A stretch of DNA of 9,636 nt from Syntrophaceae bacterium UBA3084 (GCA_002367335.1 DFBI01000212.1:26903-36538); one strand, 5' to 3'. Counted from the stretch's first letter, positions 1 to 6,561 are shown. Numbers and translations: made by a program. Notes: generated by a model from the letters alone, not told the origin.

Positions 1-186
1 GAGCTGAGGGGAAATCTTAACGGAATAAAGAAAAGTGATGCTGCCCGGGAGGTCGGTAAATTGTTGGCGAAGAAGTTGACATCTCACAGTATTAATGAAA
101 TTGTTTTTGACAGAGGTAGATTTCTTTACCATGGAAGAGTAAAAGCTCTTGCAGAAGGTGCCAGGGAATCGGGCTTAAAGTTTTAA
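1..186 (+). CDS. rplR: 50S ribosomal protein L18 (uL18), 3' part
   Basis: This is the last 61 codons of the large-subunit protein uL18, which binds 5S rRNA in the central protuberance. The reading frame is open from the first base and ends with TAA at 184-186; the start lies outside the window. The C-terminal signature FDRGRFLYHGRVKALAEGAR is typical of bacterial uL18, and the last residues (ESGLKF) end at the family's normal C-terminus, so the 3' end is complete. The spc-operon order rplR-rpsE-rpmD-rplO-secY follows. Unlike the usual tight spacing, more than 100 nt separate this stop from rpsE. Confidence 0.97.
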   Translation, partial: ELRGNLNGIKKSDAAREVGKLLAKKLTSHSINEIVFDRGRFLYHGRVKALAEGARESGLKF

Positions 187-205
187 TTATATGGTAAGAG
201 ATTTG

Positions 206-243
206 TAACTACTCAGGTTATCGGGTTTACGGTTCAGTAGTTA
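206..243 (+). promoter_or_regulatory. Hairpin 1 in the rplR-rpsE gap
   Basis: TAACTACT (206-213) is perfectly complementary to AGTAGTTA (236-243), giving an 8-bp stem with a 22-nt loop. The loop contains several GGTT words. No T-tract follows, so this is not a terminator. Its function is unknown; the structure is seen in the sequence and its folding is inferred. Confidence 0.4.
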
Positions 244-252
244 GAAAACGGT

Positions 253-283
253 CAACCTTGAACCATTTCTTGGTTCAGGGTTG
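253..283 (+). promoter_or_regulatory. Hairpin 2 directly before the rpsE ribosome-binding region
   Basis: CAACCTTGAACCA (253-265) pairs with TGGTTCAGGGTTG (271-283). This gives a 13-bp stem with one G-U wobble and a 5-nt loop (TTTCT). The stem ends immediately before GGGGA (284-288), the putative Shine-Dalgarno for the TTG start of rpsE. Without a U-tract it is not a classical terminator. It could be a processing site, an mRNA-stabilising element, a protein-binding site or a translational control element. The GGTTCAG at 231-237 could instead pair with TTGAACC (258-264), which would disrupt both hairpins. Confidence 0.5.
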
Positions 284-295
284 GGGGAATACTAA

Positions 296-790
296 TTGGA
301 TAAGGAAAATATGGAAGAGATAGAGATTCTTGATAAGGTTGTTGCGATTAGAAGGACGGCTAAGGTAGTCAAAGGTGGGAGAAGATTCAGGTTTAGTGCT
401 GTTGTAGTTGTTGGTGATGGCAATGGTTCTGTTGGTATAGGATTGGGGAAGGCTCAAGAAGTGCCAGTGGCAATTAAAAAGGGCATGGAAGTGGCAAAGA
501 AGAATATGGTTAGTGTAGCCATTATAAATAAAACTATACCCCATGAGGTTTTAGGTCATTATGGAGCAGGCAGGGTCTTGTTAAAACCCGCCTCTGAAGG
601 GACAGGTCTCATAGCGGGAGGGGCTGTCAGGGCAGTTCTGGAGGTAGCTGGGGTTCATAATATCTTAACAAAATGTCTTGGATCTCATAATCCCCATAAT
701 CTTGTAAAAGCAACAATGGATGGTTTGATGAAATTGAAGAGTCGTAAGGATCTTAACACCCTTCCGGAGAGGAATACTGCCAAAGTATAG
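296..790 (+). CDS. rpsE: 30S ribosomal protein S5 (uS5)
   Basis: uS5 is a small-subunit protein at the mRNA entry side, important for decoding accuracy and helicase activity. The N-terminal dsRBD-like half contains VVKGGRRFRFSA and VVVGDGNGSVGIGLGKAQEV. The C-terminal half has TIPHEVLGHYGAGRVLLKPA, GTGLIAGGAVRAVLEVAG and SHNPHNLVKATMDGL, all diagnostic. From the TTG at 296 it is 164 aa, close to the usual length, with GGGGA at 284-288 as Shine-Dalgarno (7-nt spacing). An ATG at 311 (159 aa), preceded by AAGGA at 302-306, is a real alternative. Both give N-termini within the family range, so the start is uncertain by five codons. The stop TAG at 788-790 precedes rpmD by 28 nt. Confidence 0.97.
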   Translation: MDKENMEEIEILDKVVAIRRTAKVVKGGRRFRFSAVVVVGDGNGSVGIGLGKAQEVPVAIKKGMEVAKKNMVSVAIINKTIPHEVLGHYGAGRVLLKPASEGTGLIAGGAVRAVLEVAGVHNILTKCLGSHNPHNLVKATMDGLMKLKSRKDLNTLPERNTAKV

Positions 791-818
791 CAGTGATTTT
801 GTATTGAGGTGTCTGGTT

Positions 819-1016
819 GTGAGAAATATGCTGAAGATAACATTGGTCAAGAGCATGATAGGAAGACCCGGAAAGCAGAGACAAGTCCTATATGGTTTAG
901 GACTCAGGAAATTAAATAGAGCCGTTTACCTGAAGGATGTTGCTGAGATTCGAGGTATGATTAAGAAAGTCGCTCACCTGGTTTCCGTAGAAGAATATGA
1001 GGTGGAAGAGACATGA
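819..1016 (+). CDS. rpmD: 50S ribosomal protein L30 (uL30)
   Basis: uL30 is a small bacterial large-subunit protein. The product from GTG 819 is 65 aa. The core LKITLVKSMIGRPGKQRQ, GLGLRKLNRAV and IRGMIKKVAHLV is the standard uL30 pattern, followed by a short acidic tail (EEYEVEET). I chose GTG 819 because GAGGTG at 806-811 lies 7 nt upstream as a Shine-Dalgarno. A TTG at 804 overlaps that Shine-Dalgarno and has none of its own, and ATG 828 would leave 16 nt. The start is therefore fairly but not fully certain. The stop TGA overlaps the rplO start in an ATGA junction, implying translational coupling. Confidence 0.93.
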   Translation: MRNMLKITLVKSMIGRPGKQRQVLYGLGLRKLNRAVYLKDVAEIRGMIKKVAHLVSVEEYEVEET

Positions 1017-1453
1017 AATTAAATGATTTGAAACCTCCTGAAGATTCCAGGAAAAAGAGAAAGCGGGTGGGTCGTGGCGATGGTTCAGGACATGGGGGAA
1101 CATCCTGCAGGGGTTCAAAAGGTCAAAATGCTCGTTCCGGTGGTGGTGTAAGGCCTGGATTTGAAGGTGGACAAATGCCGTTATCCAGGAGGTTGCCCAA
1201 AAGAGGATTTTTTAACAGATTTAAGAAAGATATTATTGCTGTGAATCTTGAGCAGTTAAGAAAGTTTCAAGAGGGTTCTATTATTGATGCCGATGCTCTT
1301 TTGAACAGTGGGCTTATCAAGAGAAAAGGCGATGGCGTAAAAATATTAGGCAAAGGGGATATAGATTATCCGCTCACACTTAAGGTAAATAATATCAGCC
1401 GCGGTGCGAGAGAGAAAATCGAAGCTTCGGGTGGTTCAGTAGAGGTTATCTGA
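1013..1453 (+). CDS. rplO: 50S ribosomal protein L15 (uL15)
   Basis: uL15 is a large-subunit assembly protein of 146 aa here, the normal bacterial length. The basic glycine-rich N-terminal tail that threads into 23S rRNA is present: RKKRKRVGRGDGSGHGGTSC, then GSKGQNARSGGGVRPGFEGG and QMPLSRRLPKRGFFN. The globular C-terminus ends with SRGAREKIEASGGSVEVI, as expected. ATG 1013 overlaps the rpmD stop by 4 nt, and GGTGGAAGAG lies just upstream. The stop TGA (1451-1453) is one base before the secY start codon, so rpmD, rplO and secY are probably translationally coupled. Confidence 0.98.
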   Translation: MKLNDLKPPEDSRKKRKRVGRGDGSGHGGTSCRGSKGQNARSGGGVRPGFEGGQMPLSRRLPKRGFFNRFKKDIIAVNLEQLRKFQEGSIIDADALLNSGLIKRKGDGVKILGKGDIDYPLTLKVNNISRGAREKIEASGGSVEVI

Positions 1454-1454
1454 G

Positions 1455-2762
1455 TTGTTAAGTGGTTTAAAAAATATTTCAAAGATACCGGAACTTCAGA
1501 AAAGGATATTGTATTCTTTTCTTCTTCTGGCCGTTTACAGAATTGGAGCCCACGTTCCAACGCCTGGTATAGATGCTCAGGCTTTAGCAGCTTTTTTTGA
1601 ACAGGCAAAAGGTTCTCTGCTGGGGCTCTTTGACATGTTTGCAGGGGGAGCGTTGAGTAAGTTGTCAGTGTTTGCGCTTGGGATTATGCCCTATATCAGC
1701 GCATCCATTATACTGCAGTTGCTTACAGTAGTGATCCCTCATCTTGAAAAACTTTCTAAAGAAGGAGAGGCGGGAAGAAGGAAAATAACGCAATATACGA
1801 GGTATGGAACTGTTCTTTTAAGTCTCATCCAGGGACTTGGTATAGCGGTTGGCCTGGAGAATATGGCTGGACCTTCGGGGGTATCTATAGTTATTACCCC
1901 TGGCTGGGGTTTTCGATTAATGACAGTCATTACTTTAACAGCGGGTACCTCGTTTATCATGTGGTTAGGCGAAAGTATTACTGAAAAAGGGATTGGTAAC
2001 GGTATATCTCTTATCATTTTTGCCGGCATTGTTTGCAGGGGGCCTGCAGCGGTTTTGAATACCTTCCGGTTATTATCCACGGGTGAAATGGGGATATTTT
2101 TTATCGTTATTATGATCGTGTTAATGATTGCCGTTGTTGCCGTAATTGTCTTTGTGGAAACTGGTCAAAGAAGAATACCCGTTCAGTATGCCAAGAGGGT
2201 TGTAGGAAGAAAGATGTATGGTGGGCAAACCACTCACTTACCTTTGAAGGTAAATACTGCGGGGGTCATACCACCAATCTTTGCTTCATCTATTATTATG
2301 TTCCCTGCGACAATAGCGAATTTTGTTCCCCACCCGTGGATGAAGGCGTTTGCGGCCTATTTAATGCCCGGGCGATTTGTTTATGAGTCGCTGTATGTCG
2401 CATTTATCATATTTTTCTGCTATTTTTACACAGCGGTTACTTTTAATCCTGTGGACGTAGCAGATAATATGAAAAAATATGGTGGGTATGTGCCTGGGAT
2501 CAGACCAGGTAAAAAGACCGCAGCTTATATTGACAAGATTCTGACAAGGCTCACTTTCAGTGGGGCCCTTTATGTTTCTGCTGTGTGTGTATTGCCGAGC
2601 ATTCTTATAAGCCAGTTTAACGTTCCTTTTTACTTTGGGGGAACAGCTCTTCTTATCATAGTAGGCGTTGCTCTCGACACTGCCGGTCAAATAGAAACAC
2701 ATATGCTGACGAGGCAATATGAAGGATTTATGAAAAAAGGGCGAGTAGCGAAAAGGCGATAG
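1455..2762 (+). CDS. secY: Preprotein translocase subunit SecY
   Basis: SecY is the channel subunit of the SecYEG translocon in the cytoplasmic membrane; it exports unfolded proteins and inserts membrane proteins. At 435 aa with about ten hydrophobic segments it is full length. Recognisable parts are the N-terminus LKNISKIPELQKRILYSFLL, the plug region near the first loop, IMPYISASIILQLLT, the GEAGRRKITQYTRY loop, QRRIPVQYAKRVVGRKMYGG and VNTAGVIPPIFASSI. The cytosolic C5 loop has NMKKYGGYVPGIRPGKKTAA with the conserved Arg at about residue 350, which is needed for SecA and ribosome function. The C-terminus is basic (GRVAKRR). The start is TTG 1455, supported by family N-termini, one base after the rplO stop, with GAGGT at 1442-1446. 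What follows is a map relic, not a gene. Confidence 0.98.
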   Translation: MLSGLKNISKIPELQKRILYSFLLLAVYRIGAHVPTPGIDAQALAAFFEQAKGSLLGLFDMFAGGALSKLSVFALGIMPYISASIILQLLTVVIPHLEKLSKEGEAGRRKITQYTRYGTVLLSLIQGLGIAVGLENMAGPSGVSIVITPGWGFRLMTVITLTAGTSFIMWLGESITEKGIGNGISLIIFAGIVCRGPAAVLNTFRLLSTGEMGIFFIVIMIVLMIAVVAVIVFVETGQRRIPVQYAKRVVGRKMYGGQTTHLPLKVNTAGVIPPIFASSIIMFPATIANFVPHPWMKAFAAYLMPGRFVYESLYVAFIIFFCYFYTAVTFNPVDVADNMKKYGGYVPGIRPGKKTAAYIDKILTRLTFSGALYVSAVCVLPSILISQFNVPFYFGGTALLIIVGVALDTAGQIETHMLTRQYEGFMKKGRVAKRR

Positions 2763-2763
2763 T

Positions 2764-2898
2764 GGTTTTCTTGAGCTTGAAATGGTAAATTTGCTATTAC
2801 AGCAAGATTGTTGGACAGTTGTTACATCGGATGATAAGTTGTCCGCCCACCTTGAATATAGTATTGCTATTACGGAAAATGGTTTCCTATCATACTGA
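2764..2898 (+). pseudogene. map: 3' relic of methionine aminopeptidase type I
   Basis: In the frame ending at TGA 2896-2898 the segment 2806-2898 reads DCWTVVTSDDKLSAHLEYS followed by IAITENGFLSY. This is close to the C-terminus of type I methionine aminopeptidase (family pattern DGWTVVTKDGxLSAxxEHTIAVTENG). The Glu of LEYS matches the last metal-ligand Glu of the enzyme, but the following His is Tyr. Upstream, LELEMV (2773-2787) resembles the LxxGMVF segment, with the TIEPM block and connecting residues lost or scrambled. The other metal ligands (two Asp, one His, one Glu) and at least 200 residues are absent, and the frame is closed by TAG at 2746-2748 inside the secY end. No convincing start with a Shine-Dalgarno exists. 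I conclude it is a deletion remnant at the usual map position between secY and infA. A functional map must be elsewhere. Confidence 0.8.
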
Positions 2899-3002
2899 GC
2901 CTGACGCAGAAATTGGGCAAAAGGGGACGTTATGCAAAAGTCTCAAGGTATGAATTGGATGAAGTAGTCACTTGCTGGCTTGATTTATTGGAGATGTATT
3001 TT

Positions 3003-3221
3003 ATGGCAAAAGAGGAATCTATAGTTGTAGAGGCTAAGGTAATAGAACCTCTGCCCAATGCTATGTTTCGTGTCGAGCTTGAAAATGGTCATCGGGTTCT
3101 TGCCCATATTTCAGGGAAAATGAGGATGCACTTTATAAAAATATTACCCGGAGATAAAGTAACCGTTGAGCTTTCTCCCTATGATCTAACGCGGGGACGA
3201 ATTATCTATAGAACAAAATAG
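3003..3221 (+). CDS. infA: Translation initiation factor IF-1
   Basis: IF-1 binds the A site of the 30S subunit during initiation. From ATG 3003 the product is 72 aa, exactly the common bacterial length. It is a single S1/OB-fold: MAKEESIVVEAKVIEPLPNA, FRVELENGHRVLAHISGKMR, and VTVELSPYDLTRGRIIYRTK match the family nearly throughout. GGAG at 2990-2993 is the Shine-Dalgarno (9-nt spacing). The frame stays open upstream to a TTG at 2913, which would add 30 residues. That extension has no Shine-Dalgarno and IF-1 is never that long, so I reject it. infA lies downstream of the map relic and 50 nt ahead of rpmJ. Confidence 0.97.
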   Translation: MAKEESIVVEAKVIEPLPNAMFRVELENGHRVLAHISGKMRMHFIKILPGDKVTVELSPYDLTRGRIIYRTK

Positions 3222-3271
3222 CAGAACAATCACTTAATAATAATTGAATTGTTTTGATAATGGGGGATAAA

Positions 3272-3385
3272 ATGAAGGTAAGGTCTTCTGTGAGAAAAAT
3301 ATGTACCAAATGTAAAATTGTCAAAAGGCGTGGCGTGTTAAGAGTGATATGCGAAAATCCAAGGCATAAACAGCGACAAGGGTAA
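3272..3385 (+). CDS. rpmJ: 50S ribosomal protein L36 (bL36), zinc form
   Basis: bL36 is the smallest large-subunit protein and binds 23S rRNA near the peptidyl transferase and GTPase-associated regions. The 37-aa product starts MKVRSSVRKICTKCKIVKRR and ends PRHKQRQG. Cys11, Cys14, Cys27 and His32 are all present, so this is the zinc-binding (C+) version. ATG 3272 follows GGGGGA at 3262-3267. The stop TAA is at 3383-3385, 18 nt before rpsM. Its presence right after infA and before rpsM is the classical order. Confidence 0.97.
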   Translation: MKVRSSVRKICTKCKIVKRRGVLRVICENPRHKQRQG

Positions 3386-3403
3386 TAAGCGGGAGGTTTT
3401 AAG

Positions 3404-3772
3404 GTGGCAAGGATTGCTGGAGTAGATTTACCGAAAAATAAAAGGATGGAAATAGCTCTTACATATATCCATGGTATAGGAAAATCCAAATCAAGACAGA
3501 TACTTAAAGATGCAGGAATTGATTTTGATACAAGGACTGACAATCTTGTTGACGAACAGGTAACCGCTATAAGAGATATTATCGATAAGAAGCACAAAGT
3601 CGAAGGCGATTTAAAAAGAGCTATCGCCATGTCAATCAAACGTCTTATGGATATAGGAGCTTATAGAGGGTTAAGACACAGAAAGGGTCTTCCCGTGAGA
3701 GGTCAAAGAACAAGCACGAATGCAAGGACGAGAAAAGGTCCAAGAAGAGCAATTGGTGGAAAACGGAAATAA
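3404..3772 (+). CDS. rpsM: 30S ribosomal protein S13 (uS13)
   Basis: uS13 sits in the 30S head, contacts the P-site tRNA and forms intersubunit bridges. The product is 122 aa. It starts with ARIAGVDLPKNKRMEIALTY, followed by the helix-turn-helix-like IHGIGKSKSRQIL and the conserved YRGLRHRKGLPVRGQRTSTN. The tail is basic (NARTRKGPRRAIGGKRK) and in this family reaches the P site. The start codon is GTG 3404, supported by GGGAGG at 3391-3396 with 7-nt spacing. This is the first gene of the alpha-operon part (rpsM-rpsK-rpsD-rpoA-rplQ), continuous here with the spc part. Confidence 0.98.
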   Translation: MARIAGVDLPKNKRMEIALTYIHGIGKSKSRQILKDAGIDFDTRTDNLVDEQVTAIRDIIDKKHKVEGDLKRAIAMSIKRLMDIGAYRGLRHRKGLPVRGQRTSTNARTRKGPRRAIGGKRK

Positions 3773-3790
3773 TCTGAATCCGGAGGGAAA

Positions 3791-4183
3791 ATGGCTAAAC
3801 CGAAGAAAAAAAGTGGAAAGAAGAAGGACAAAAAGAACATATCTGAGGGAATTGCCCATATTCAATCAACTTTTAACAATACAATCATTACCATTTCAGA
3901 TCTAAGTGGGGATGTTATCTCTTGGTCCTCCTGTGGTGTAAAAGGGTTTAAAGGATCAAGAAAAGGAACACCCTTTGCGGCACAACAGGCTGGGGAAGAT
4001 GCGGTGAAGAAAGCGAGAGAACATGGGATTAGAAATGTGCAAGTGTATATAAAGGGACCTGGCTCTGGTCGTGAGTCTGCGCTGAGAGCTATGCAGGCAG
4101 CAGGCCTGAACATAACGCTCATCAGGGATGTTACCCCGATCCCGCATAATGGTTGTCGCCCTCCGAAGAGGCGAAGAGTTTAA
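3791..4183 (+). CDS. rpsK: 30S ribosomal protein S11 (uS11)
   Basis: uS11 forms part of the 30S platform and lies near the E site and the Shine-Dalgarno helix. The 130-aa product has a lysine-rich N-terminal tail (MAKPKKKSGKKKDKKN), then GIAHIQSTFNNTIITISDLS, the conserved GFKGSRKGTPFAAQQAGEDA, VYIKGPGSGRESALRAMQAA and the universal C-terminus DVTPIPHNGCRPPKRRRV. ATG 3791 follows GGAGGG at 3782-3787, a somewhat short spacing of 3 nt. It lies 18 nt after rpsM. Confidence 0.98.
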   Translation: MAKPKKKSGKKKDKKNISEGIAHIQSTFNNTIITISDLSGDVISWSSCGVKGFKGSRKGTPFAAQQAGEDAVKKAREHGIRNVQVYIKGPGSGRESALRAMQAAGLNITLIRDVTPIPHNGCRPPKRRRV

Positions 4184-4226
4184 AAGATTTTCATAATTAA
4201 ATTATACAAAGAAATGGAGGAATACT

Positions 4227-4853
4227 TTGGCAAGATATAGAGAATCCGTATGCAGATTGTGCCGAAGTGAAGGTATGAAGCTGTTTCTGAAAGGAGACAG
4301 ATGCTACAGCGATAAGTGTGCATTTGAAAGAAGAGGATACGTTCCTGGAGAGCATGGCCAATCCAGGAGAAAGCGAACAGACTATGGTGTTCAGCTAAGA
4401 GAGAAACAGAAGCTGAAGAGGATGTATGGTCTTTTAGAAAAACAATTTAGGGGATACTTTGGAAAGGCTGACATGCAGAAAGGTGTGACTGGTACAAATC
4501 TCCTGATTTTGCTGGAGAGAAGACTGGATAACATGGTTTATAGACTGGGGTTAGCCAATTCGAGAAGTGATGCGAGACAGCTGATCAAACATAATCATTT
4601 TCTTGTTAATGGCAAAAAGGTAAATATACCGTCGTATCTTTTAAGTGTTGGGGATCAGATTCAGGTTAAAGAAAAGAGTAAAAAGGTAAACAGAATACTT
4701 GAAGCCATGGAAACGGTGGTCAGACGAGGTATCCCGCAATGGTTGGAGTTAGATAAGGATAAATTTACCGGTATTGTTAGCAGATTTCCTGCCCGGGAAG
4801 AGTTAACTATGCCCATACAGGAACAATTTGTAGTCGAGCTTTACTCCAAGTAA
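4227..4853 (+). CDS. rpsD: 30S ribosomal protein S4 (uS4), zinc form
   Basis: uS4 is a primary 16S rRNA-binding protein that nucleates 30S assembly; in E. coli it is also the translational repressor of the alpha operon (established knowledge, no element seen here). The 208-aa product has Cys9, Cys12, Cys26 and Cys31, the zinc-binding arrangement found in some bacteria and absent from E. coli S4. Other marks are KCAFERRGYVPGEHGQSRRK, the S4 RNA-binding domain at about residues 97-160 (RLDNMVYRLGLANSRSDARQ and HNHFLVNGKKVNIPSY), and the C-terminus IQEQFVVELYSK. The start is TTG 4227, fixed by GGAGG at 4216-4220 with 6-nt spacing and by the universal MARYR beginning. Confidence 0.98.
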   Translation: MARYRESVCRLCRSEGMKLFLKGDRCYSDKCAFERRGYVPGEHGQSRRKRTDYGVQLREKQKLKRMYGLLEKQFRGYFGKADMQKGVTGTNLLILLERRLDNMVYRLGLANSRSDARQLIKHNHFLVNGKKVNIPSYLLSVGDQIQVKEKSKKVNRILEAMETVVRRGIPQWLELDKDKFTGIVSRFPAREELTMPIQEQFVVELYSK

Positions 4854-4886
4854 CAGAAAAAACCATTGTAATGGGGAAATTAAATT

Positions 4887-5906
4887 ATGCAGAAAAACTG
4901 GCGAAGCTTAATAAAACCAAGGCGAATCGAAGTAGATGAAAAGACTCACACCTCATATTATGGGGAATTTGTGTGCCAGCCCTTAGAAAAGGGGTTTGGT
5001 ACTACTTTGGGTAACTCTCTTAGAAGGGTGCTCCTGTCGTCTATTTATGGTGCTGCCATTATTTCAGTAAGGTTTGACGGTGTTCTCCATGAATTTTCAA
5101 CGATCCCCGGGGTTAAGGAGGATGTAACCGATATCATCCTGAACCTGAAAGGGGTTCGTTTTAAACTTCATCAACAGGATGAACCGAGAATAGTTCGAAT
5201 TGATACAGCGAAAGGGGGCGTTGTAACGGCGGGTGATATTATTACTGATGGAACAGTTGATGTACTAAATCCAGATCATCATATTGCAACTCTAACGAAG
5301 GGGCTCCCGCTAAAAGCAGATATGATAGTTCAGGTTGGAAGGGGGTATGTTCCGGCCAAAAGAGAGAAGGATCCCGATCAACCTGAGGGTACGATAAATA
5401 TTGATGCTGTGTTCTCTCCGGTAAAAAGAGTAACATATACCGTTACGTATGCCAGAATTGGTCAGACGATTGATTACGATAAATTGGTGATCGAGGTATG
5501 GACGGACGGTAGTGTGCTCCCGGAGGATGCCGTTGCGTATGCTGCAAAAATCTTGAAAGAACAAGTGGACGTTTTTATCAACTTTGAAGAAGTAGAGGAT
5601 GAAGAAGAGGAAATAGAGGAAGAAAAGGAACAGGTAAACGAAAATTTGTTTAGAAGTGTTGACGAGTTGGAGCTTTCGGTAAGGTCAGCCAACTGCCTGA
5701 AAAATGCGGGCATTCTTCGCATTGGAGAACTTGTTCAAAAAACAGAGGCAGAAATGTTAAAAACAAAGAATTTCGGAAGGAAGTCTTTGAATGAGATTAA
5801 GGAAATACTGACAGAGATGGGGCTGACTCTCGGTATGAATATAGACTTTTTACCAGTTGAGGGAGAAAATAAAGAAGAGGCTTCGGTGGGAGACAGGGAA
5901 GAATAA
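4887..5906 (+). CDS. rpoA: DNA-directed RNA polymerase subunit alpha
   Basis: Alpha dimerises to scaffold RNA polymerase assembly and contacts promoter UP elements and activators. The product is 339 aa, of usual length. The N-terminal domain (about 1-232) contains FGTTLGNSLRRVLLSSIYGA, EFSTIPGVKEDVTDIILNLK and DYDKLVIEVWTDGSVLPEDA. The C-terminal domain (about 253-325) has ELSVRSANCLKNAGI, whose Arg matches E. coli Arg265 for DNA binding, and NFGRKSLNEIKEILTEMG. The linker (about 233-250) is strikingly acidic, with about a dozen Glu/Asp in 18 residues. The N-terminus MQKNWRSLIKPRR is deltaproteobacterial in style. It starts at ATG 4887 after GGGGA, 33 nt past rpsD, and is followed by rplQ after 21 nt. 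Confidence 0.98.
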   Translation: MQKNWRSLIKPRRIEVDEKTHTSYYGEFVCQPLEKGFGTTLGNSLRRVLLSSIYGAAIISVRFDGVLHEFSTIPGVKEDVTDIILNLKGVRFKLHQQDEPRIVRIDTAKGGVVTAGDIITDGTVDVLNPDHHIATLTKGLPLKADMIVQVGRGYVPAKREKDPDQPEGTINIDAVFSPVKRVTYTVTYARIGQTIDYDKLVIEVWTDGSVLPEDAVAYAAKILKEQVDVFINFEEVEDEEEEIEEEKEQVNENLFRSVDELELSVRSANCLKNAGILRIGELVQKTEAEMLKTKNFGRKSLNEIKEILTEMGLTLGMNIDFLPVEGENKEEASVGDREE

Positions 5907-5927
5907 TAGGGAAAGGAATGAGAATCA

Positions 5928-6278
5928 ATGCGTCATAGAAATGCTGTTAAAAGACTGGGCAGAACCTCGAGTCACAGGAAGGCAATGCTTAGGAACTTAG
6001 TAACTTCCTTGTTAAAATATGAGAAGATTATTACAACCGATGCAAAAGCTAAAGAATTGAAAAGCATTGCAGAAAAAATGATTACGTTGGGCAAGAGAGG
6101 TAATCTTCATGCAAGGAGACAAGCCCTGTCATTTATCATGGATGATGAAGTTACTAGAAAAGTCTTTGATGAATTGTCCCCTCGTTACAGTGAAAGAACG
6201 GGTGGATATACACGTGTTATTAAATTAGGCTATCGAGTTGGTGATAATGCTCCTCTTTCTCAAGTTGAGTTAGTATGA
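5928..6278 (+). CDS. rplQ: 50S ribosomal protein L17 (bL17)
   Basis: bL17 is a bacterial large-subunit protein near the polypeptide exit tunnel. The 116-aa product starts MRHRNAVKRLGRTSSHRKAM and contains RNLVTSLLKYEKIITTDAKA and the C-terminal RYSERTGGYTRVIKLGYRVG, all family hallmarks. Length and ends are normal. AAGGA at 5914-5918 precedes ATG 5928. It is the last gene of the operon, and the intrinsic terminator begins about 50 nt after its stop. Confidence 0.98.
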   Translation: MRHRNAVKRLGRTSSHRKAMLRNLVTSLLKYEKIITTDAKAKELKSIAEKMITLGKRGNLHARRQALSFIMDDEVTRKVFDELSPRYSERTGGYTRVIKLGYRVGDNAPLSQVELV

Positions 6279-6330
6279 GTGTCCGGGTAAAAGATTCTGC
6301 CTCAAGATAAGGGGGCAAAGAAATTTTCTA

Positions 6331-6359
6331 AAAAGCAAGGGCTAGCCCTTGCTTTTTTT
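6331..6359 (+). terminator. Intrinsic terminator of the ribosomal operon
   Basis: AAAAGCAAGGG (6331-6341) is perfectly complementary to CCCTTGCTTTT (6346-6356) across a CTAG loop. The 3' arm runs into seven consecutive T (6353-6359). This is a textbook Rho-independent terminator for rplQ. A weaker stem (TGCCTC at 6298-6303 with GGGGCA at 6312-6317) lies just upstream. The A-tract on the 5' side would let the hairpin work in both directions, but no opposing gene is present. Confidence 0.93.
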
Positions 6360-6390
6360 GTTGGAAAAACTATAATTTATTTGTTATGTT
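6350..6390 (+). promoter_or_regulatory. Possible sigma70 promoter for the EF-Tu-domain-2 gene
   Basis: Directly after the terminator, TTGGAA (6361-6366) and TATGTT (6385-6390) are 18 bp apart. A perfect TATAAT sits at 6371-6376 with TTGCTT (6350-6355) 15 bp upstream, partly within the terminator. Neither is ideal. A promoter somewhere in 6360-6560 is expected, because the downstream gene lies beyond a strong terminator. Confidence 0.3.
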
Positions 6391-6477
6391 ACCACTGATG
6401 ATTATGTGTGGAGATTCCATATTTGTTTGATTAGGCAGGTTTGTCCGGGTGAAAAATGTTATGGATTAAACTGTTCA

Positions 6478-6506
6478 ATTTTGAAGGTTTCGAAAAAAGT
6501 CAAAAT
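6478..6506. promoter_or_regulatory. Dyad element in the leader of the EF-Tu-domain-2 gene
   Basis: ATTTTGA (6478-6484) and TCAAAAT (6500-6506) are exact inverted repeats. The palindrome TTTCGAAA (6488-6495) is centred almost exactly between them. The dyad lies 55 nt before the start of the downstream gene. It could be an operator or an mRNA hairpin. AT-rich dyads also arise by chance, so this is only a candidate. Confidence 0.3.
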
Positions 6507-6561
6507 ATGCGCAATGTTACGAATGCACCAAACTTTATTGGGTCAAAAAAAGGAGTGAGCT

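Noticed and set aside
804..818. TTG start for rpmD at 804
   Set aside because: It overlaps the only good Shine-Dalgarno (806-811), which is correctly spaced for GTG 819, and uL30 does not carry such an N-terminal extension.
6280..6450. Nine-base direct repeat TGTCCGGGT at 6280-6288 and 6442-6450
   Set aside because: Only two copies without flanking similarity; too short to support a repeat family or att pair.
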